Below, piece after piece: positions 29,788 through 40,029 of a stretch of 64,000 nt of DNA (its first letter is position 1; the number at the start of each line of letters is the position of its first letter). The stretch covers positions 62,001 to 126,000 of the forward strand of contig NZ_JAPPUW010000014.1 of assembly GCF_026712205.1 (NCBI RefSeq), written 5' to 3'. The notes beneath the pieces were generated by a model. It was not told the origin of the DNA. It saw only the letters and a list, made by a program, of their open reading frames with translations, and did no database searches. This DNA comes from Pelomonas aquatica (GTDB lineage Bacteria > Pseudomonadota > Gammaproteobacteria > Burkholderiales > Burkholderiaceae_C). The position numbers and the translations under genes were made by a program.

Positions 29788-32007
29788 TCAAACGGACACC
29801 ATGGTCCGCGCCAGCGCGAACTCGGCGAAGGCATCGGCCGGCAGCGGCCGGCTGAACAGATAGCCCTGCACGGCCTGGCAGCCCTGGCGGCGCAGGAAGG
29901 CCAGCTGGCCCTCGGTCTCGACGCCCTCGGCCAGCGTCTGCAGGCCCAGTGCGCCGGCCATGCGGATGACGGCGTCGACGATGGCGCGGTCCTCGGCGTC
30001 CTCGGTCAGGTCGCGCACGAAGGACTGGTCGATCTTGAGCTTGCCGACGCGGAACTTCTTCAGATAGCTCAGCGACGAGTAGCCGGTGCCGAAGTCGTCG
30101 ATGGACAGGCGCACGCCGCGCGCGTCCAGTTCGTTCATGACGGCGATGGCCATCGCGGGGTTGTCCATCGCGGCGCCCTCGGTCAGCTCCAGCTCCAGGC
30201 GCCAGGCCGGCACGCCGGTCCCGGCGAGCACGCGGCCGACGAGCTCGGGCAGGTCGTCGTGGCGGAACTGCACGGCCGACAGGTTCACGGCCATGGTCAG
30301 CTGGGGCAGGCCGGCTTCGTCCCAGCGGCGCAGCTGCGACAGGGCCTCGCGCAGCACCCACTCGCCGATGGGCAGGATCAGGCCCGAGGCCTCGGCGATG
30401 GGGATGAACTCGACCGGCGACACCCAGCCCAGCTCGGGGTGCTGCCAGCGCAGCAGCGCCTCGGCACCGACGATGCGGGCCGCGCCGCCGGCGTCGAGCG
30501 CGAACTGCGGCTGGTAGTGCAGGCTGAGCTGCCGGCGCTCCAGCGCGCGGCGCAGCGCGTTCTCCAGCAGCAGCGCGCGCGCCGACTGGGCCTGCATCTC
30601 GCTCGTGAAGAAGCGGTAGGCGTTGCGGCCGTCGCGCTTGGCGCGGTACATGGCCGCGTCGGCGCATTTGCACAGCGTGTCGAAATCGTCACCGTCGGTC
30701 GGGAACATCGCGATGCCCATCGACGGCGTGACGGTCAGCTCCTGCTGGTCGACCTGGAAGGGCGCGCTGGCCAGGGCCATCAGCTTAGCGGCGAGGTGGG
30801 CGGCGCCGGCGACGTCGGTCTGCGGCAGCACGAGGACGAACTCGTCGCCGCCGGTGCGGGCCACGGTGTCCTGCTCGCGCACCGTGCCGCGCAGCCGCGA
30901 CGCGAGCTGCATGAGCAGCGAGTCGCCGACGCGGTGGCCCAGCGAGTCGTTGACGTTCTTGAAGTGGTCCAGGTCCAGGAAGAGCACGGCCACCGGCTCG
31001 TCGTTGCGGCGCGCGATGTCGATGGCCTGGCTGGCGCGGTCGGCCAGCAGATGGCGGTTGGGCAGGCCGGTCAGGCCGTCGAACAGCGCCAGGCGCTGGA
31101 TGTGGGCCTCGGCGGCCTGCTGCTCGGCCACCTTCTGCTCCAGCGCGGCGACGGTCTGGCTGAGCTGCTGGGTGCGCTGCTCCACCAGCGCCTCCAGCTG
31201 GCTCTTGGCGTTGACCAGCTCCTGTTCGACCCGCTTGCGCGCGGTGATGTCCTGCGTGATCCAGATCGAGCCGCGCGACAGGTCGCTGCGGTCGATGGCC
31301 TTGCTGCGCACCTCGCACCAGACGGGCGTGCCGTCCTTCCTGCCCAGCAGCATCTCGGCGTGGAAGGACTCGCCGCGCGACAGCGGTTCGTAGCAGAGAT
31401 CGCCGGCGGCCTTCCAGTCCTCGTCGCTCAGATACCAGGCACGCGACAGCTGGCCGTCCAGCTCGCCGGGGCCGTAGCCGAACAGCTGCTCGAAGGCGCG
31501 GTTGCAGCGCGTCACGCGGCGGCCGCGCAGGAAGACGATGCCGACCATCGCGTGGTCGAAGATCAGCTGCTGCTCGGCATGCAGGTCGGCCAGGGCCGCG
31601 TCGGCCAGCTTGCGCTCGCTGATGTCGTCGACGATCCAGATCGAGCCGTCGGCCGGGTCGTCGGCGTTGATGAGGCGGCCCGTCAGGTGGGCCCAGAACA
31701 TGTCGCCGTTCTGGCGCCGCATCATCTGCTCGCCGCGGAAGGTCTCGCCGCTGGACAGCACCGGGTAGGCGCGCGCGCCCAGGCCGCGGGCCTCCTGCGC
31801 GGTGGCATAGAGCTCCACGCTGCTGTGGCCGACGGCGGCCTCGGCGCTGTCGAAGCCGTAGATCTCGGCATAGCGCTGGTTGCAGCGCACCAGCTTGCGC
31901 GCCTTCACGAAGACGATGCCCACGCCGGCATTGGCCAGGATGACGTCCAGCTCCCGCAGCGCCTGGCTGAGCGCGGGGTTGGTGCTGGAAGGGGGCGCGG
32001 AACTCAT
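29788..32007 (-). CDS. PAS-PAS-GGDEF-EAL cyclic-di-GMP turnover protein
   Basis: This is a 739-residue cytoplasmic protein that can make or degrade cyclic-di-GMP. Two PAS domains occupy residues ~15-260 ([40 protein letters not shown]), each followed by a PAC-like segment ([26 protein letters not shown]). A coiled coil of ~45 residues (about 262-310) links to the GGDEF domain with the intact motif [11 protein letters not shown] near residue 386. The EAL domain has an intact GAEALLRW near residue 515 and the metal-site motif [14 protein letters not shown]. All signature catalytic motifs look intact, so the direction cannot be predicted. No membrane segment is present. The start at 32007 gives a sensible N-terminus; no strong promoter is apparent. 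Confidence 0.95.
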   Translation of the reverse strand: MSSAPPSSTNPALSQALRELDVILANAGVGIVFVKARKLVRCNQRYAEIYGFDSAEAAVGHSSVELYATAQEARGLGARAYPVLSSGETFRGEQMMRRQNGDMFWAHLTGRLINADDPADGSIWIVDDISERKLADAALADLHAEQQLIFDHAMVGIVFLRGRRVTRCNRAFEQLFGYGPGELDGQLSRAWYLSDEDWKAAGDLCYEPLSRGESFHAEMLLGRKDGTPVWCEVRSKAIDRSDLSRGSIWITQDITARKRVEQELVNAKSQLEALVEQRTQQLSQTVAALEQKVAEQQAAEAHIQRLALFDGLTGLPNRHLLADRASQAIDIARRNDEPVAVLFLDLDHFKNVNDSLGHRVGDSLLMQLASRLRGTVREQDTVARTGGDEFVLVLPQTDVAGAAHLAAKLMALASAPFQVDQQELTVTPSMGIAMFPTDGDDFDTLCKCADAAMYRAKRDGRNAYRFFTSEMQAQSARALLLENALRRALERRQLSLHYQPQFALDAGGAARIVGAEALLRWQHPELGWVSPVEFIPIAEASGLILPIGEWVLREALSQLRRWDEAGLPQLTMAVNLSAVQFRHDDLPELVGRVLAGTGVPAWRLELELTEGAAMDNPAMAIAVMNELDARGVRLSIDDFGTGYSSLSYLKKFRVGKLKIDQSFVRDLTEDAEDRAIVDAVIRMAGALGLQTLAEGVETEGQLAFLRRQGCQAVQGYLFSRPLPADAFAEFALARTMVSV

Positions 32008-32072
32008 GTCGCGGAGGGGCGGCAGGCAGTCGGATGTCGGGCCGGAAGGTTGACCGGTTATTGTGTGGTTCC

Positions 32073-32582
32073 ATGCACATCCTGGACACCGAACGCCTGT
32101 CGCTGCGTGAATTCACACCGCTAGACGCGCCCTTCCTGCTGCGCCTGGTCAACGAACCGGGCTGGATCCGCAACATCAACGACCCCGGCGTGCGCAGCGT
32201 CGACGACGCGCTGGCCTGGGCCGAGGGCCGGCTGTTCACGGCCTACCGTGAACTCGGTCACGGCTTCTGGGCCGTGGTGCGGCGCGAGGACGGCATGCTG
32301 GTCGGCATGTGCGGCCTGTTCAAGCGCCCGGCCCTGCCCGAGCCCGACCTCGGCTATGCGCTGCTGGCCGAGCACGAGGGCCGCGGCTATGCGCTGGAAG
32401 CGGCACGCGGCTGCGTGGCACATGCGAAGGCCATGCTGGGCTGGCAGACGCTGATGGCCATCACGGCGCTCGACAACCCGCCCAGCATCGCGCTGCTGGG
32501 CAAGCTGGGCTTCGTCGAACAGGGTCAGGAACAACTCGACGGCTACAACGAGCCGTCGAGGGTGTTCAAGCTGGCGCTGTAG
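32073..32582 (+). CDS. GNAT family N-acetyltransferase (RimJ/RimL-like)
   Basis: This 169-residue acetyltransferase probably acts on a protein N-terminus or a small amine using acetyl-CoA. It opens with the typical HILDTERLSLREFTPLDAPF and carries the acetyl-CoA-binding motif A region as LGYALLAEHEGRGYALEAAR (R/Q-x-x-G-x-G/A form: HEGRGYA). The late segment NPPSIALLGKLGFVEQG is the usual C-terminal GNAT motif B. The start at 32073 fits the family; the frame extends 13 codons upstream without homologous sequence. It is divergent from the GGDEF-EAL gene and converges on purB, with a small REP-like inverted repeat between. Its substrate is unknown. Confidence 0.9.
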   Translation: MHILDTERLSLREFTPLDAPFLLRLVNEPGWIRNINDPGVRSVDDALAWAEGRLFTAYRELGHGFWAVVRREDGMLVGMCGLFKRPALPEPDLGYALLAEHEGRGYALEAARGCVAHAKAMLGWQTLMAITALDNPPSIALLGKLGFVEQGQEQLDGYNEPSRVFKLAL

Positions 32583-32585
32583 TCA

Positions 32586-32630
32586 GTTGGGGACAGAGCT
32601 ACTCGCTGCGCTCGATCGGTCTGTCCCGCA
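32586..32630. repeat. REP-like inverted repeat between GNAT and purB genes
   Basis: GGGACAGA (32590-32597) is complemented by TCTGTCCC (32620-32627) around a core CTACTCGCTGCGCTCGAT. From memory, closely similar short palindromic intergenic repeats are frequent in Burkholderiales genomes. It could also act as a terminator for the two converging genes. Confidence 0.45.
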
Positions 32631-32636
32631 AAGCCT

Positions 32637-34061
<1,425 letters not shown>

Positions 34062-34064
34062 GTT

Positions 34065-34211
34065 TTTGGCGTTCGCTGGGGAACTTGGCCCGCTCTTCGT
34101 CGGCCGGATGCGTCGGGATCGCGACGGACCGGCCGACACTCTGGGGGTGCCGCGCGTGACTGGCAACCCCTGCTTCCCAGGCCCTGTCGGCCCGACCCGA
34201 CAGGGCTTTTT
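34065..34211 (+). ncRNA. Structured RNA candidate, possibly 6S RNA
   Basis: The gap between purB and a glutathione transferase gene contains a long foldable segment followed by a strong terminator but no reading frame. GTCGGCCGG (34099-34107) pairs perfectly with 34129-34137, and inside it CGTCG (34111-34115) pairs with CGACG (34122-34126), giving an extended terminal hairpin. Flanking CTGGGGA (34076-34082) can pair with TCCCAG (34175-34180), leaving two largely unpaired strands between. A long rod with a central bubble is the 6S RNA plan, and the 5' part has GTTCGC and GGCCCGC words like the known 6S RNA. A plus-strand terminator with no upstream plus-strand gene also argues for a transcript. 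The family assignment is inference. Confidence 0.45.
34181..34211 (+). terminator. Strong rho-independent terminator
   Basis: GCCCTGTCGG pairs with CCGACAGGGC (ten base pairs, six-base loop) and is followed by TTTTT. On the plus strand no protein gene precedes it: purB is on the other strand. It therefore most simply ends a short non-coding transcript. Confidence 0.85.
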
Positions 34212-34239
34212 CACGGCCGGTCCGAAGGGGGCCGCTGGC

Positions 34240-34245
34240 TAGAAT
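34240..34245 (+). promoter_or_regulatory. Likely -10 box of the glutathione transferase gene
   Basis: TAGAAT lies 32 bases upstream of the ATG at 34278, just after the terminator, so the transferase has its own promoter. Confidence 0.5.
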
Positions 34246-34277
34246 CGTTTCGACCTGTGACCCCGTTGTTTGCCTCT

Positions 34278-34925
34278 ATGACCGCGATGAAGTTGATCGG
34301 ATCTCTCGCCAGCCCCTATGTGCGCAAGGTGCGCATCGTGATGGCCGAGAAGAAGCTCGATTACCAGCTGGTGCTCGAAGACGTCTGGGGCAGCGACGCC
34401 ATCCTGAAGATGAACCCGCTGGGCAAGGTGCCCTGCCTGGTCATGGAGGGCCAGGACTCGATCACCGGCGCCGTGTTCGACTCGCGCGTCATCGTCGAAT
34501 ACGTGGACACGCTGTCGCCGGTGGGCAAGCTCATCCCCGAGCGCGGCCGCGAGCGCTGCGAGGTGCGCACCTGGGAGGCCCTGGCCGATGGCCTGGTGGA
34601 CGCCGCCGTCCTCGTGCGCCTCGAGCGCACCTGGGCGCAGCGCCCGCCGGAGCAGCGCAGCCAGGCCTGGATCGACCGCCATGTCGTGAAGGTGAACGCC
34701 GCGCTGGCCGCGATGAGCCAGGGCCTGGGCGAGAAGGCCTGGTGCTCGGGCAACCATTTCTCGCTGGCCGACATCGCCGTCGGCTGCGCGCTGGGCTGGC
34801 TGGAGTTCCGCTTCCCCGAGATCGGCTGGCGCGAGGCCCACCCCAACCTGGCCCGCCACATGGACAAGCTCTCGCAGCGCCAGAGCTTCATCGACACGGC
34901 GCCATCGGCGCCCATACCGGCCTGA
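34278..34925 (+). CDS. Glutathione S-transferase family protein
   Basis: This is a 215-residue cytosolic transferase-like protein. The N-terminal thioredoxin-fold domain starts MKLIGSLASPYVRKVRIV, with the conserved cis-proline segment GKVPCLV and the gamma-glutamyl-binding DSRVIVEYVD. The C-terminal all-helical domain contains the N-capping region FSLADIAVGCALGWLEFRF. The active-site position just after the first strand has serine (GSLASPY), as in many beta-proteobacterial paralogues. Two starts are possible, 34278 and 34287; the second gives the usual family N-terminus MKLIGS. It has its own promoter-like TAGAAT. The physiological substrate is unknown. Its stop lies directly against that of the convergent regulator gene. 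Confidence 0.92.
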   Translation: MTAMKLIGSLASPYVRKVRIVMAEKKLDYQLVLEDVWGSDAILKMNPLGKVPCLVMEGQDSITGAVFDSRVIVEYVDTLSPVGKLIPERGRERCEVRTWEALADGLVDAAVLVRLERTWAQRPPEQRSQAWIDRHVVKVNAALAAMSQGLGEKAWCSGNHFSLADIAVGCALGWLEFRFPEIGWREAHPNLARHMDKLSQRQSFIDTAPSAPIPA

Positions 34926-35573
34926 TCAGGCGATCAGCAGTTCGCGCGAGCGGACGTGCAGCAGGCGCACCAGGCGCCAGATGCGGCGTTCGATCTCGGC
35001 GACCTCCAGCTTCCACAGCATCGCGATCTCGGCCAGCAGCAGGCCCTGGGCCAGCAGCGTCAGCAGATGGCGGCTGGCCTGGTCGATCTGGCGGCCGGCG
35101 GGGCTGGCGTCCAGCGCGGCCGCGGCCTGGCGCGCGGTGGCCAGCGGGCTGCGCTCGATGCCGAAGGCGGCCAGCGCCTGGCGCGCGAGCTGGGGGCTGA
35201 GCATCGCGCGGCGCTCGTGCAGGCGCGCCAGCGCCTGCGCGAGGCTGCTGCCGCTGCCGTCGTCGACGTGATAGGCGTTGGCGCCGGCGCTCAGCGCCGC
35301 GAACAGCTGCAGGTCGTCGGCCGTCGGCGTCAGCAGCAGCAGCTGGGGCCGCACCGGCAGGCGGCCGAGTTCGTGGGCTACGCGCATCGCATGGCTGTCC
35401 ACCAGACGCAGGTCGCTGGCGACGATGTCGGGCGCCAGCGTGGCGAGTTCGTCCAGCGCATCGGCCAGCAGGGCCTTGCTGCCGCAGAGCCGGACGCCAC
35501 CGGCCTGCAACAGCAGCGAGCGCGTGCGCTGCAGCACGGGCTCGCCATGGCGGAGGAGGTAGACGGTGGGCAT
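34926..35573 (-). CDS. Orphan NarL/LuxR-like regulator with a degenerate receiver domain
   Basis: This 215-residue protein resembles a response regulator. Residues 1-~120 have the receiver fold pattern with an aspartate at the phospho-site (IVASDLRLVDS, Asp54) and a threonine at the expected later position (LLLTPTADD, Thr82). However, the acidic pair at the N-terminus is absent (VYLLRHGEP), and the invariant lysine is replaced by aspartate (NAYHVDDG, about residue 104). It is therefore probably not phosphorylated normally. Residues ~160-205 resemble a LuxR-type helix-turn-helix (LLTLLAQGLLLAEIAMLW, then VAEIERRIWRLVRLLHV), also atypical. No kinase gene is adjacent. A CACAAT box (35603-35608, minus strand) may be its -10 element. 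Target genes are unknown. Confidence 0.75.
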   Translation of the reverse strand: MPTVYLLRHGEPVLQRTRSLLLQAGGVRLCGSKALLADALDELATLAPDIVASDLRLVDSHAMRVAHELGRLPVRPQLLLLTPTADDLQLFAALSAGANAYHVDDGSGSSLAQALARLHERRAMLSPQLARQALAAFGIERSPLATARQAAAALDASPAGRQIDQASRHLLTLLAQGLLLAEIAMLWKLEVAEIERRIWRLVRLLHVRSRELLIA

Positions 35574-35685
35574 GGCGGGAGCGGCACTGGGGACCGCCGC
35601 GCATTGTGCGCGTTCCGGCCCTCTCCCCCCTAGTTCGTAGGCGCCACCCCCCGCATCCCGGCGGGGGCAGAACCTGTTCAAGGTC

Positions 35686-37338
35686 TCAGGCGGCCCGCTC
35701 GATGCGGCCCTGGGGCGAGAAGCTGTGCGCGCTGGCCAGCGGCCAGTAGACGCGGAAGGTGTTGTGCGGCAGCTCGCCGCGCAGCACGGCGCCGGGCTCG
35801 ACGAAGGGCAGCAGATTGGCCAGCAGCCTCACCTCGTGCTTGTCGAGCCGATGCACGATGTGCTGGGCCGTGATCTCCTGCGGGTGGCACAGGCCGGCGG
35901 CCTCGACGAGCTCCTTCAGCGCCTTCAGCGTGCCCTGGTGGAAGTTGGCGACGCGCTGGGCCTTGTCGGGCACGACGATGGCGCGCTGGCGCTGCGGGTC
36001 CTGCGTGGTCACGCCGGTGGGGCAGTGGCCGGTGTGGCAGGCCTGGGCCTGGATGCAGCCGAGGGCGAACATGAAGCCGCGCGCCGCGTTGCACCAGTCG
36101 GCGCCCAGGGCCATCAGGCGCACGATGTCGAAGGCCGTCGTGACCTTGCCGGCGCAGCCGATCTTGATCTGGTCGCGCAGGTTCAGGCCGACCAGCGTGT
36201 TGTGCACCAGCAGCAGGCCCTCCTGCAGCGGCGCGCCGACGTTGTTCGTGAACTCCAGCGGCGCCGCGCCGGTGCCGCCCTCGGCGCCGTCGACGACGAT
36301 GAAGTCCGGCGTGATGCCGGTCTCCAGCATGGCCTTGCAGAGCGCGAACCACTCCCAGGGGTGGCCGATGCAGAGCTTGAAGCCGGTGGGCTTGCCGCCC
36401 GACAGGTTCCGCAGCCGGTCGATGAACTGCATCATCTCGATCGGCGTCGAGAAGGCGCTGTGGCGGGCCGGCGAGATGCAGGCCTGGCCGGCCGGCACGC
36501 CGCGCGCGGCGGCGATCTCCGCGGTGACCTTGGGGCCGGGTAGCACGCCGCCGTGGCCGGGCTTGGCGCCCTGGCTGAGCTTGAGCTCGATCATCTTGAC
36601 CTGCGGGTCGGCCGCGGCGGCCTGGAACTTGTCGGCGCTGAAGGAGCCGTCATCGTTGCGGCAGCCGAAATAGCCCGAGCCGATCTCCCAGATCAGGTCG
36701 CCGCCGTGCACGCGGTGGTGCACGCTGATCGAGCCCTCGCCGGTGTCGTGGGCGAAGCCACCGATCTTGGCGCCCTTGTTCAGCGCCAGGATGGCGCGGG
36801 CGCTGAGCGCGCCGAAGCTCATCGCCGAGATGTTGAAGACGCTGGCCGAATAGGGCTGGGCCCGGCCGGCGCCGATGGTGATGCGGAAGTCGTGGCCGAG
36901 CAGGTGGGTGGGCGCCAGCGAATGGTTGATCCACTCGTAGCCGCGCGCGCCGACGTCGAGCTGGGTGCCGAAGGGGCGCTGGTCGGGGTCGCCCTTGGCG
37001 CGCTGGTAGACGATGGAGCGCTGGGCGCGCGAGAACGGCGCGGCGTCGTTGTCGCCCTCGACGAAATACTGGCGGATCTCGGGCCGGATGAACTCGAACA
37101 GGAAGCGCAGATGGCCGATGACGGGGTAGTTGCGCAGGATGGAGTGGCGCGTCTGGCGTGCGTCGCGCAGGCCCAGCAGCGTCAGCGCCAGGAAGAGCAG
37201 CGCGAACAGGCCGTCGCCGATGCCGGCCGTCCAGCTGGCGGCGAAGTACAGCGCCAGCGCGCCGCAGCACATCCAGGTCAGATAGCGCAGCGGCAAGTGC
37301 TCGTTGAGGCGTCGCAACCAACCGGGCCAAGCAAGCAT
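35686..37338 (-). CDS. FMN-binding glutamate synthase family protein (membrane-anchored)
   Basis: This 550-residue protein is related to the FMN/iron-sulfur domain of glutamate synthase (GltB). Near the N-terminus two hydrophobic segments (about residues 18-60) suggest membrane anchoring. The TIM-barrel glutamate synthase domain includes GAKPGHGGVLPGPKVT, then DFIVVDGAEGGTGAAPLEF and DQIKIGCAGKVTTAFD. Cysteines for a [3Fe-4S] cluster are in CIQAQACHTGHCPTG. No glutaminase domain is present, so it does not by itself do the full glutamate synthase reaction; its real role is unknown although the family is widespread. The ATG at 37338 with GAGGAC upstream is chosen over a GTG at 37389. Confidence 0.88.
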   Translation of the reverse strand: MLAWPGWLRRLNEHLPLRYLTWMCCGALALYFAASWTAGIGDGLFALLFLALTLLGLRDARQTRHSILRNYPVIGHLRFLFEFIRPEIRQYFVEGDNDAAPFSRAQRSIVYQRAKGDPDQRPFGTQLDVGARGYEWINHSLAPTHLLGHDFRITIGAGRAQPYSASVFNISAMSFGALSARAILALNKGAKIGGFAHDTGEGSISVHHRVHGGDLIWEIGSGYFGCRNDDGSFSADKFQAAAADPQVKMIELKLSQGAKPGHGGVLPGPKVTAEIAAARGVPAGQACISPARHSAFSTPIEMMQFIDRLRNLSGGKPTGFKLCIGHPWEWFALCKAMLETGITPDFIVVDGAEGGTGAAPLEFTNNVGAPLQEGLLLVHNTLVGLNLRDQIKIGCAGKVTTAFDIVRLMALGADWCNAARGFMFALGCIQAQACHTGHCPTGVTTQDPQRQRAIVVPDKAQRVANFHQGTLKALKELVEAAGLCHPQEITAQHIVHRLDKHEVRLLANLLPFVEPGAVLRGELPHNTFRVYWPLASAHSFSPQGRIERAA

Positions 37339-37423
37339 GAGGCGTCCTCGCAAACCATGACCGGCGGATGCTAAGCGAGGAGTCTGCACAATCGGCCCGC
37401 ATCAATCCCGCAAGGCAGGTCCG

Positions 37424-39295
37424 ATGAAATCCGTGTTCTCCGCGATGGGCTGGCTGTTCTCCAAGGCCTGGTGGCTGCTCGACGGCACGCGCCGGGCGCT
37501 GATGAACCTGCTCGTGCTGCTGCTCGTCGTCGCCGTCGCGGCGGCCCTGCTGTCGCGCGGCCCGAGGCCGCTCGCCGACAAGACCACGCTGGTGCTCAAG
37601 CTCGACGGCGATCTCGTCGAGCAGTTCTCCGGCAGCCCGCGCGAGCAGCTGGTGGCCCAGGCCGAAGGCCGCGGGATGCCGAAGCAGACGCGGCTGCGCG
37701 ACGTGCTCGCCGCGCTCGACACGGCCGCCCGCGACGACAAGATCGGCGCCGTGCTGCTGGACGTGGAGGAGCTGCAGGGCGCCGGCCAGGCCGGCCTGCA
37801 CGAGGTGGGCGCGGCGCTGCAGCGCTTCCGCAAGGCCAGCGGCAAGCCGGTGCTGTCCTATGCCGACAACTACAGCCAGCGCGGCTATTTCCTGGCCGCC
37901 CAGGCCGGCGAGGTCTATCTGCACCCCATGGGCATGGTCATGCTGGAGGGCTTCGGCCGCTGGCGCACCTATTACAAGGACGCGCTGGACCGCCTGGGCG
38001 TGACGGCCCACGTCCTCAAGGTGGGCACCTACAAGAGCTTTGCCGAGCCCTACACGGCCAACGGCCCCAGCGCCGCGACGCAGGAGGCCGAGGGCCTGGT
38101 CTATGGCGAGCTGTGGAGCGGCTTCACGGCCGCCATCGAGACCGCGCGCAAGCTCGACGCCGGCAGCATCGCCAAGGGCATAGCCGAGCTGCCGCAGCGC
38201 CTCGCCGCGGTCAAGGGCGACCCGGCCCAGCTGGCCCTGCAGGCCAGGCTGGTGGACGGGCTGAAGACGCGCGACCAGATGCGCGAGCTGCTGACGGCCA
38301 AAGGCGCCCGGGATGAGCAGAGCAAGAGCTTCCGCCAGGTCTCGCTGGCCGACTACCTGGCCTATGTGAAGGACGCCGGCACGCCGAACGGGCTGCAGCC
38401 GGGGCTGGGCGTCGTCGTGGCCGAGGGCGAGATCGTCGACGGCGACGTGGGCCCGGGCCGCATCGGCGGCGACTCGACGGCGCGCCTGATCCGCAAGGCC
38501 CGCGAGAACGACGCCATCAAGGCCGTCGTGCTGCGCGTCAACTCGCCCGGCGGCAGCGCCTTCGCGTCCGAGGTCATCCGCCGCGAGCTGGAGCTGACGC
38601 GCCGGGCCGGCAAGCCGGTGGTCGTGTCCATGGGCGACGTGGCGGCCTCGGGCGGCTACTGGATCTCGATGAGCAGCGACGCCGTCATCGCCGACCCCGG
38701 CACCGTCACCGGCAGCATCGGCGTCTTCGGCATCCTGCCGACGGCCGAGGGCCTGATGGACAAGCTCTCGCTGCACACCGGCGGCGTGACGACGACCTGG
38801 CTGGCCGGCGGCTACGACCCGCGCCGCCCGCTGGACCCGCGGCTGCAGGCGGCCGTGCAGTCGGGCATCGACAGCACCTACGCCCGCTTCACCGGCCTGG
38901 CCGCGCAGGCGCGCAAGAGCACGCCGGAGCAGATCGACACGGTGGCCCAGGGCCGCATCTGGACGGGCGCCCAGGCCAAGGCGCGCGGCCTGGTGGACCG
39001 CCTGGGCAGCTTCGACGACGCCGTGCAGGCGGCCGCCAGGCTGGCCAAGCTGGAGCTCAAGGCCGGCGAGAAGCCGCGCCTGAGCTATGTCGAGCGCGAC
39101 CTCAGCCGCAGCGAGCGCCTGCTCGCCTCGCTGAGCGACACGCTGGCGCCGTCACTCGTGCAGTCGTTGGGGCTGGCCGCCTTGCCGGCGCCGGTCGTCG
39201 AGGAGCTGTCCACGCTGAAGGAGCTGGCGAAGATGTCGGCGCAGGGGCACTGGGAGCGGGCGGCCGCGGTGCACTGCCTGTGCGGGGCGCCTTGA
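37424..39295 (+). CDS. sppA: Signal peptide peptidase SppA, 67 kDa type
   Basis: This 623-residue membrane-anchored serine/lysine protease degrades signal peptides after their release. A single membrane segment lies at about residues 25-45. The tandem S49 domains carry the catalytic lysine Lys204 (KVGTYKSFAEPY) in the first half and the nucleophile Ser409 (MGDVAASGGYW) in the second, as in the Escherichia coli enzyme (Lys209/Ser409). A CACAAT box near 37386 may be the -10 element. It is divergent from the glutamate synthase-like gene with 85 bases between. The active site should face the periplasm. Confidence 0.96.
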   Translation: MKSVFSAMGWLFSKAWWLLDGTRRALMNLLVLLLVVAVAAALLSRGPRPLADKTTLVLKLDGDLVEQFSGSPREQLVAQAEGRGMPKQTRLRDVLAALDTAARDDKIGAVLLDVEELQGAGQAGLHEVGAALQRFRKASGKPVLSYADNYSQRGYFLAAQAGEVYLHPMGMVMLEGFGRWRTYYKDALDRLGVTAHVLKVGTYKSFAEPYTANGPSAATQEAEGLVYGELWSGFTAAIETARKLDAGSIAKGIAELPQRLAAVKGDPAQLALQARLVDGLKTRDQMRELLTAKGARDEQSKSFRQVSLADYLAYVKDAGTPNGLQPGLGVVVAEGEIVDGDVGPGRIGGDSTARLIRKARENDAIKAVVLRVNSPGGSAFASEVIRRELELTRRAGKPVVVSMGDVAASGGYWISMSSDAVIADPGTVTGSIGVFGILPTAEGLMDKLSLHTGGVTTTWLAGGYDPRRPLDPRLQAAVQSGIDSTYARFTGLAAQARKSTPEQIDTVAQGRIWTGAQAKARGLVDRLGSFDDAVQAAARLAKLELKAGEKPRLSYVERDLSRSERLLASLSDTLAPSLVQSLGLAALPAPVVEELSTLKELAKMSAQGHWERAAAVHCLCGAP

Positions 39296-39302
39296 AGTTG
39301 TT

Positions 39303-39337
39303 GGGTTAGGGGGCTTCCCGCAAAAGCACCCCAACCC
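39303..39337. terminator. Weak stem-loop between sppA and the second transferase gene
   Basis: GGGTT and GGGG (39303-39313) can pair with CCCCAACCC (39329-39337) with one bulged base. It lies between convergent genes and has no T run, so terminator function is uncertain. Confidence 0.3.
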
Positions 39338-39347
39338 GGCACCGATC

Positions 39348-39974
39348 TCAATACACCGGGTCCGGCAACTTCTCCTTGGCCACCACGCGCTGCGTCGCCG
39401 GCCGCTCGAACACGCGCGCCAGGTAGGCGCCCAGAGCCGGCCGAGCCTTGGCCGGGTGGGCCTGCATGCGCGTCCAGCGGCACAGCATGAAGGCCAGCGG
39501 GTCCACCGCCGTGTAGTGCTGGCCCAGGAACCAGGGGCCGCCGTGGCGGGCCAGCTCGGCGTCCATCTGGTCCAGCATCGGTGCGACCTGGGCCTCGGCG
39601 CGCGCCTTCACTTCGGCGGCGTCCGAGGCCATGCGGTCCGGGTAGAAGTAGTGGATCAGCATGGCCTGCAGCGTGTTGGTCAGCCAGACCATCCACTTGT
39701 AATACTGGGCCCGCTCGGCCGTACCGGGCGCCGGCGCAAAGCCCGGATGGCAGTCGGCCAGGTGCATCAGGATGGCGGCCGTCTCGTAGAGCACGAGGTC
39801 GCCGTCCACCAGCACCGGGATCAGCCCGTTCGGGTTCAGCTTCAGATAGGCCGGCGACTTGTGCTCGCCGCTGTCGCGCTCGACCTTGCGCAGCGTGAAC
39901 GGGACGCCCATCTCCTCAAGCAGCAGATGGGGCGCGAAGCTGGCGTTGCTGGGGTAGTAGTGCAGTTCGATCAT
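39348..39974 (-). CDS. Glutathione S-transferase family protein
   Basis: This 208-residue transferase-like protein starts IELHYYPSNASFAPHLLLEE, with the thioredoxin-fold motif NGLIPVLVDGDLVLYETAAI supplying the cis-proline and glutathione-binding glutamate. The C-terminal helical domain contains HYTAVDPLAFMLCRW as the N-capping segment. The active-site region (PSNAS) fits the beta/theta-like bacterial classes that use serine or cysteine. It is not closely similar to the transferase at 34278, so this is not a recent duplication. The start at 39974 is the family-like methionine; the seven extra residues upstream are not. It converges with sppA and lies 55 bases before xdhC's stop. Substrate unknown. 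Confidence 0.92.
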   Translation of the reverse strand: MIELHYYPSNASFAPHLLLEEMGVPFTLRKVERDSGEHKSPAYLKLNPNGLIPVLVDGDLVLYETAAILMHLADCHPGFAPAPGTAERAQYYKWMVWLTNTLQAMLIHYFYPDRMASDAAEVKARAEAQVAPMLDQMDAELARHGGPWFLGQHYTAVDPLAFMLCRWTRMQAHPAKARPALGAYLARVFERPATQRVVAKEKLPDPVY

Positions 39975-40029
39975 GGCGGGCTTGCGTAAAAGCAACGGAC
40001 TTTACGCGGCACCATTCACGGCCAGCCCG

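Noticed and set aside
29788-32007. Degenerate cyclic-di-GMP effector
   Set aside because: Both GGDEF and EAL motifs and the DDFGTGYSS metal site are intact, so there is no sign of catalytic loss.
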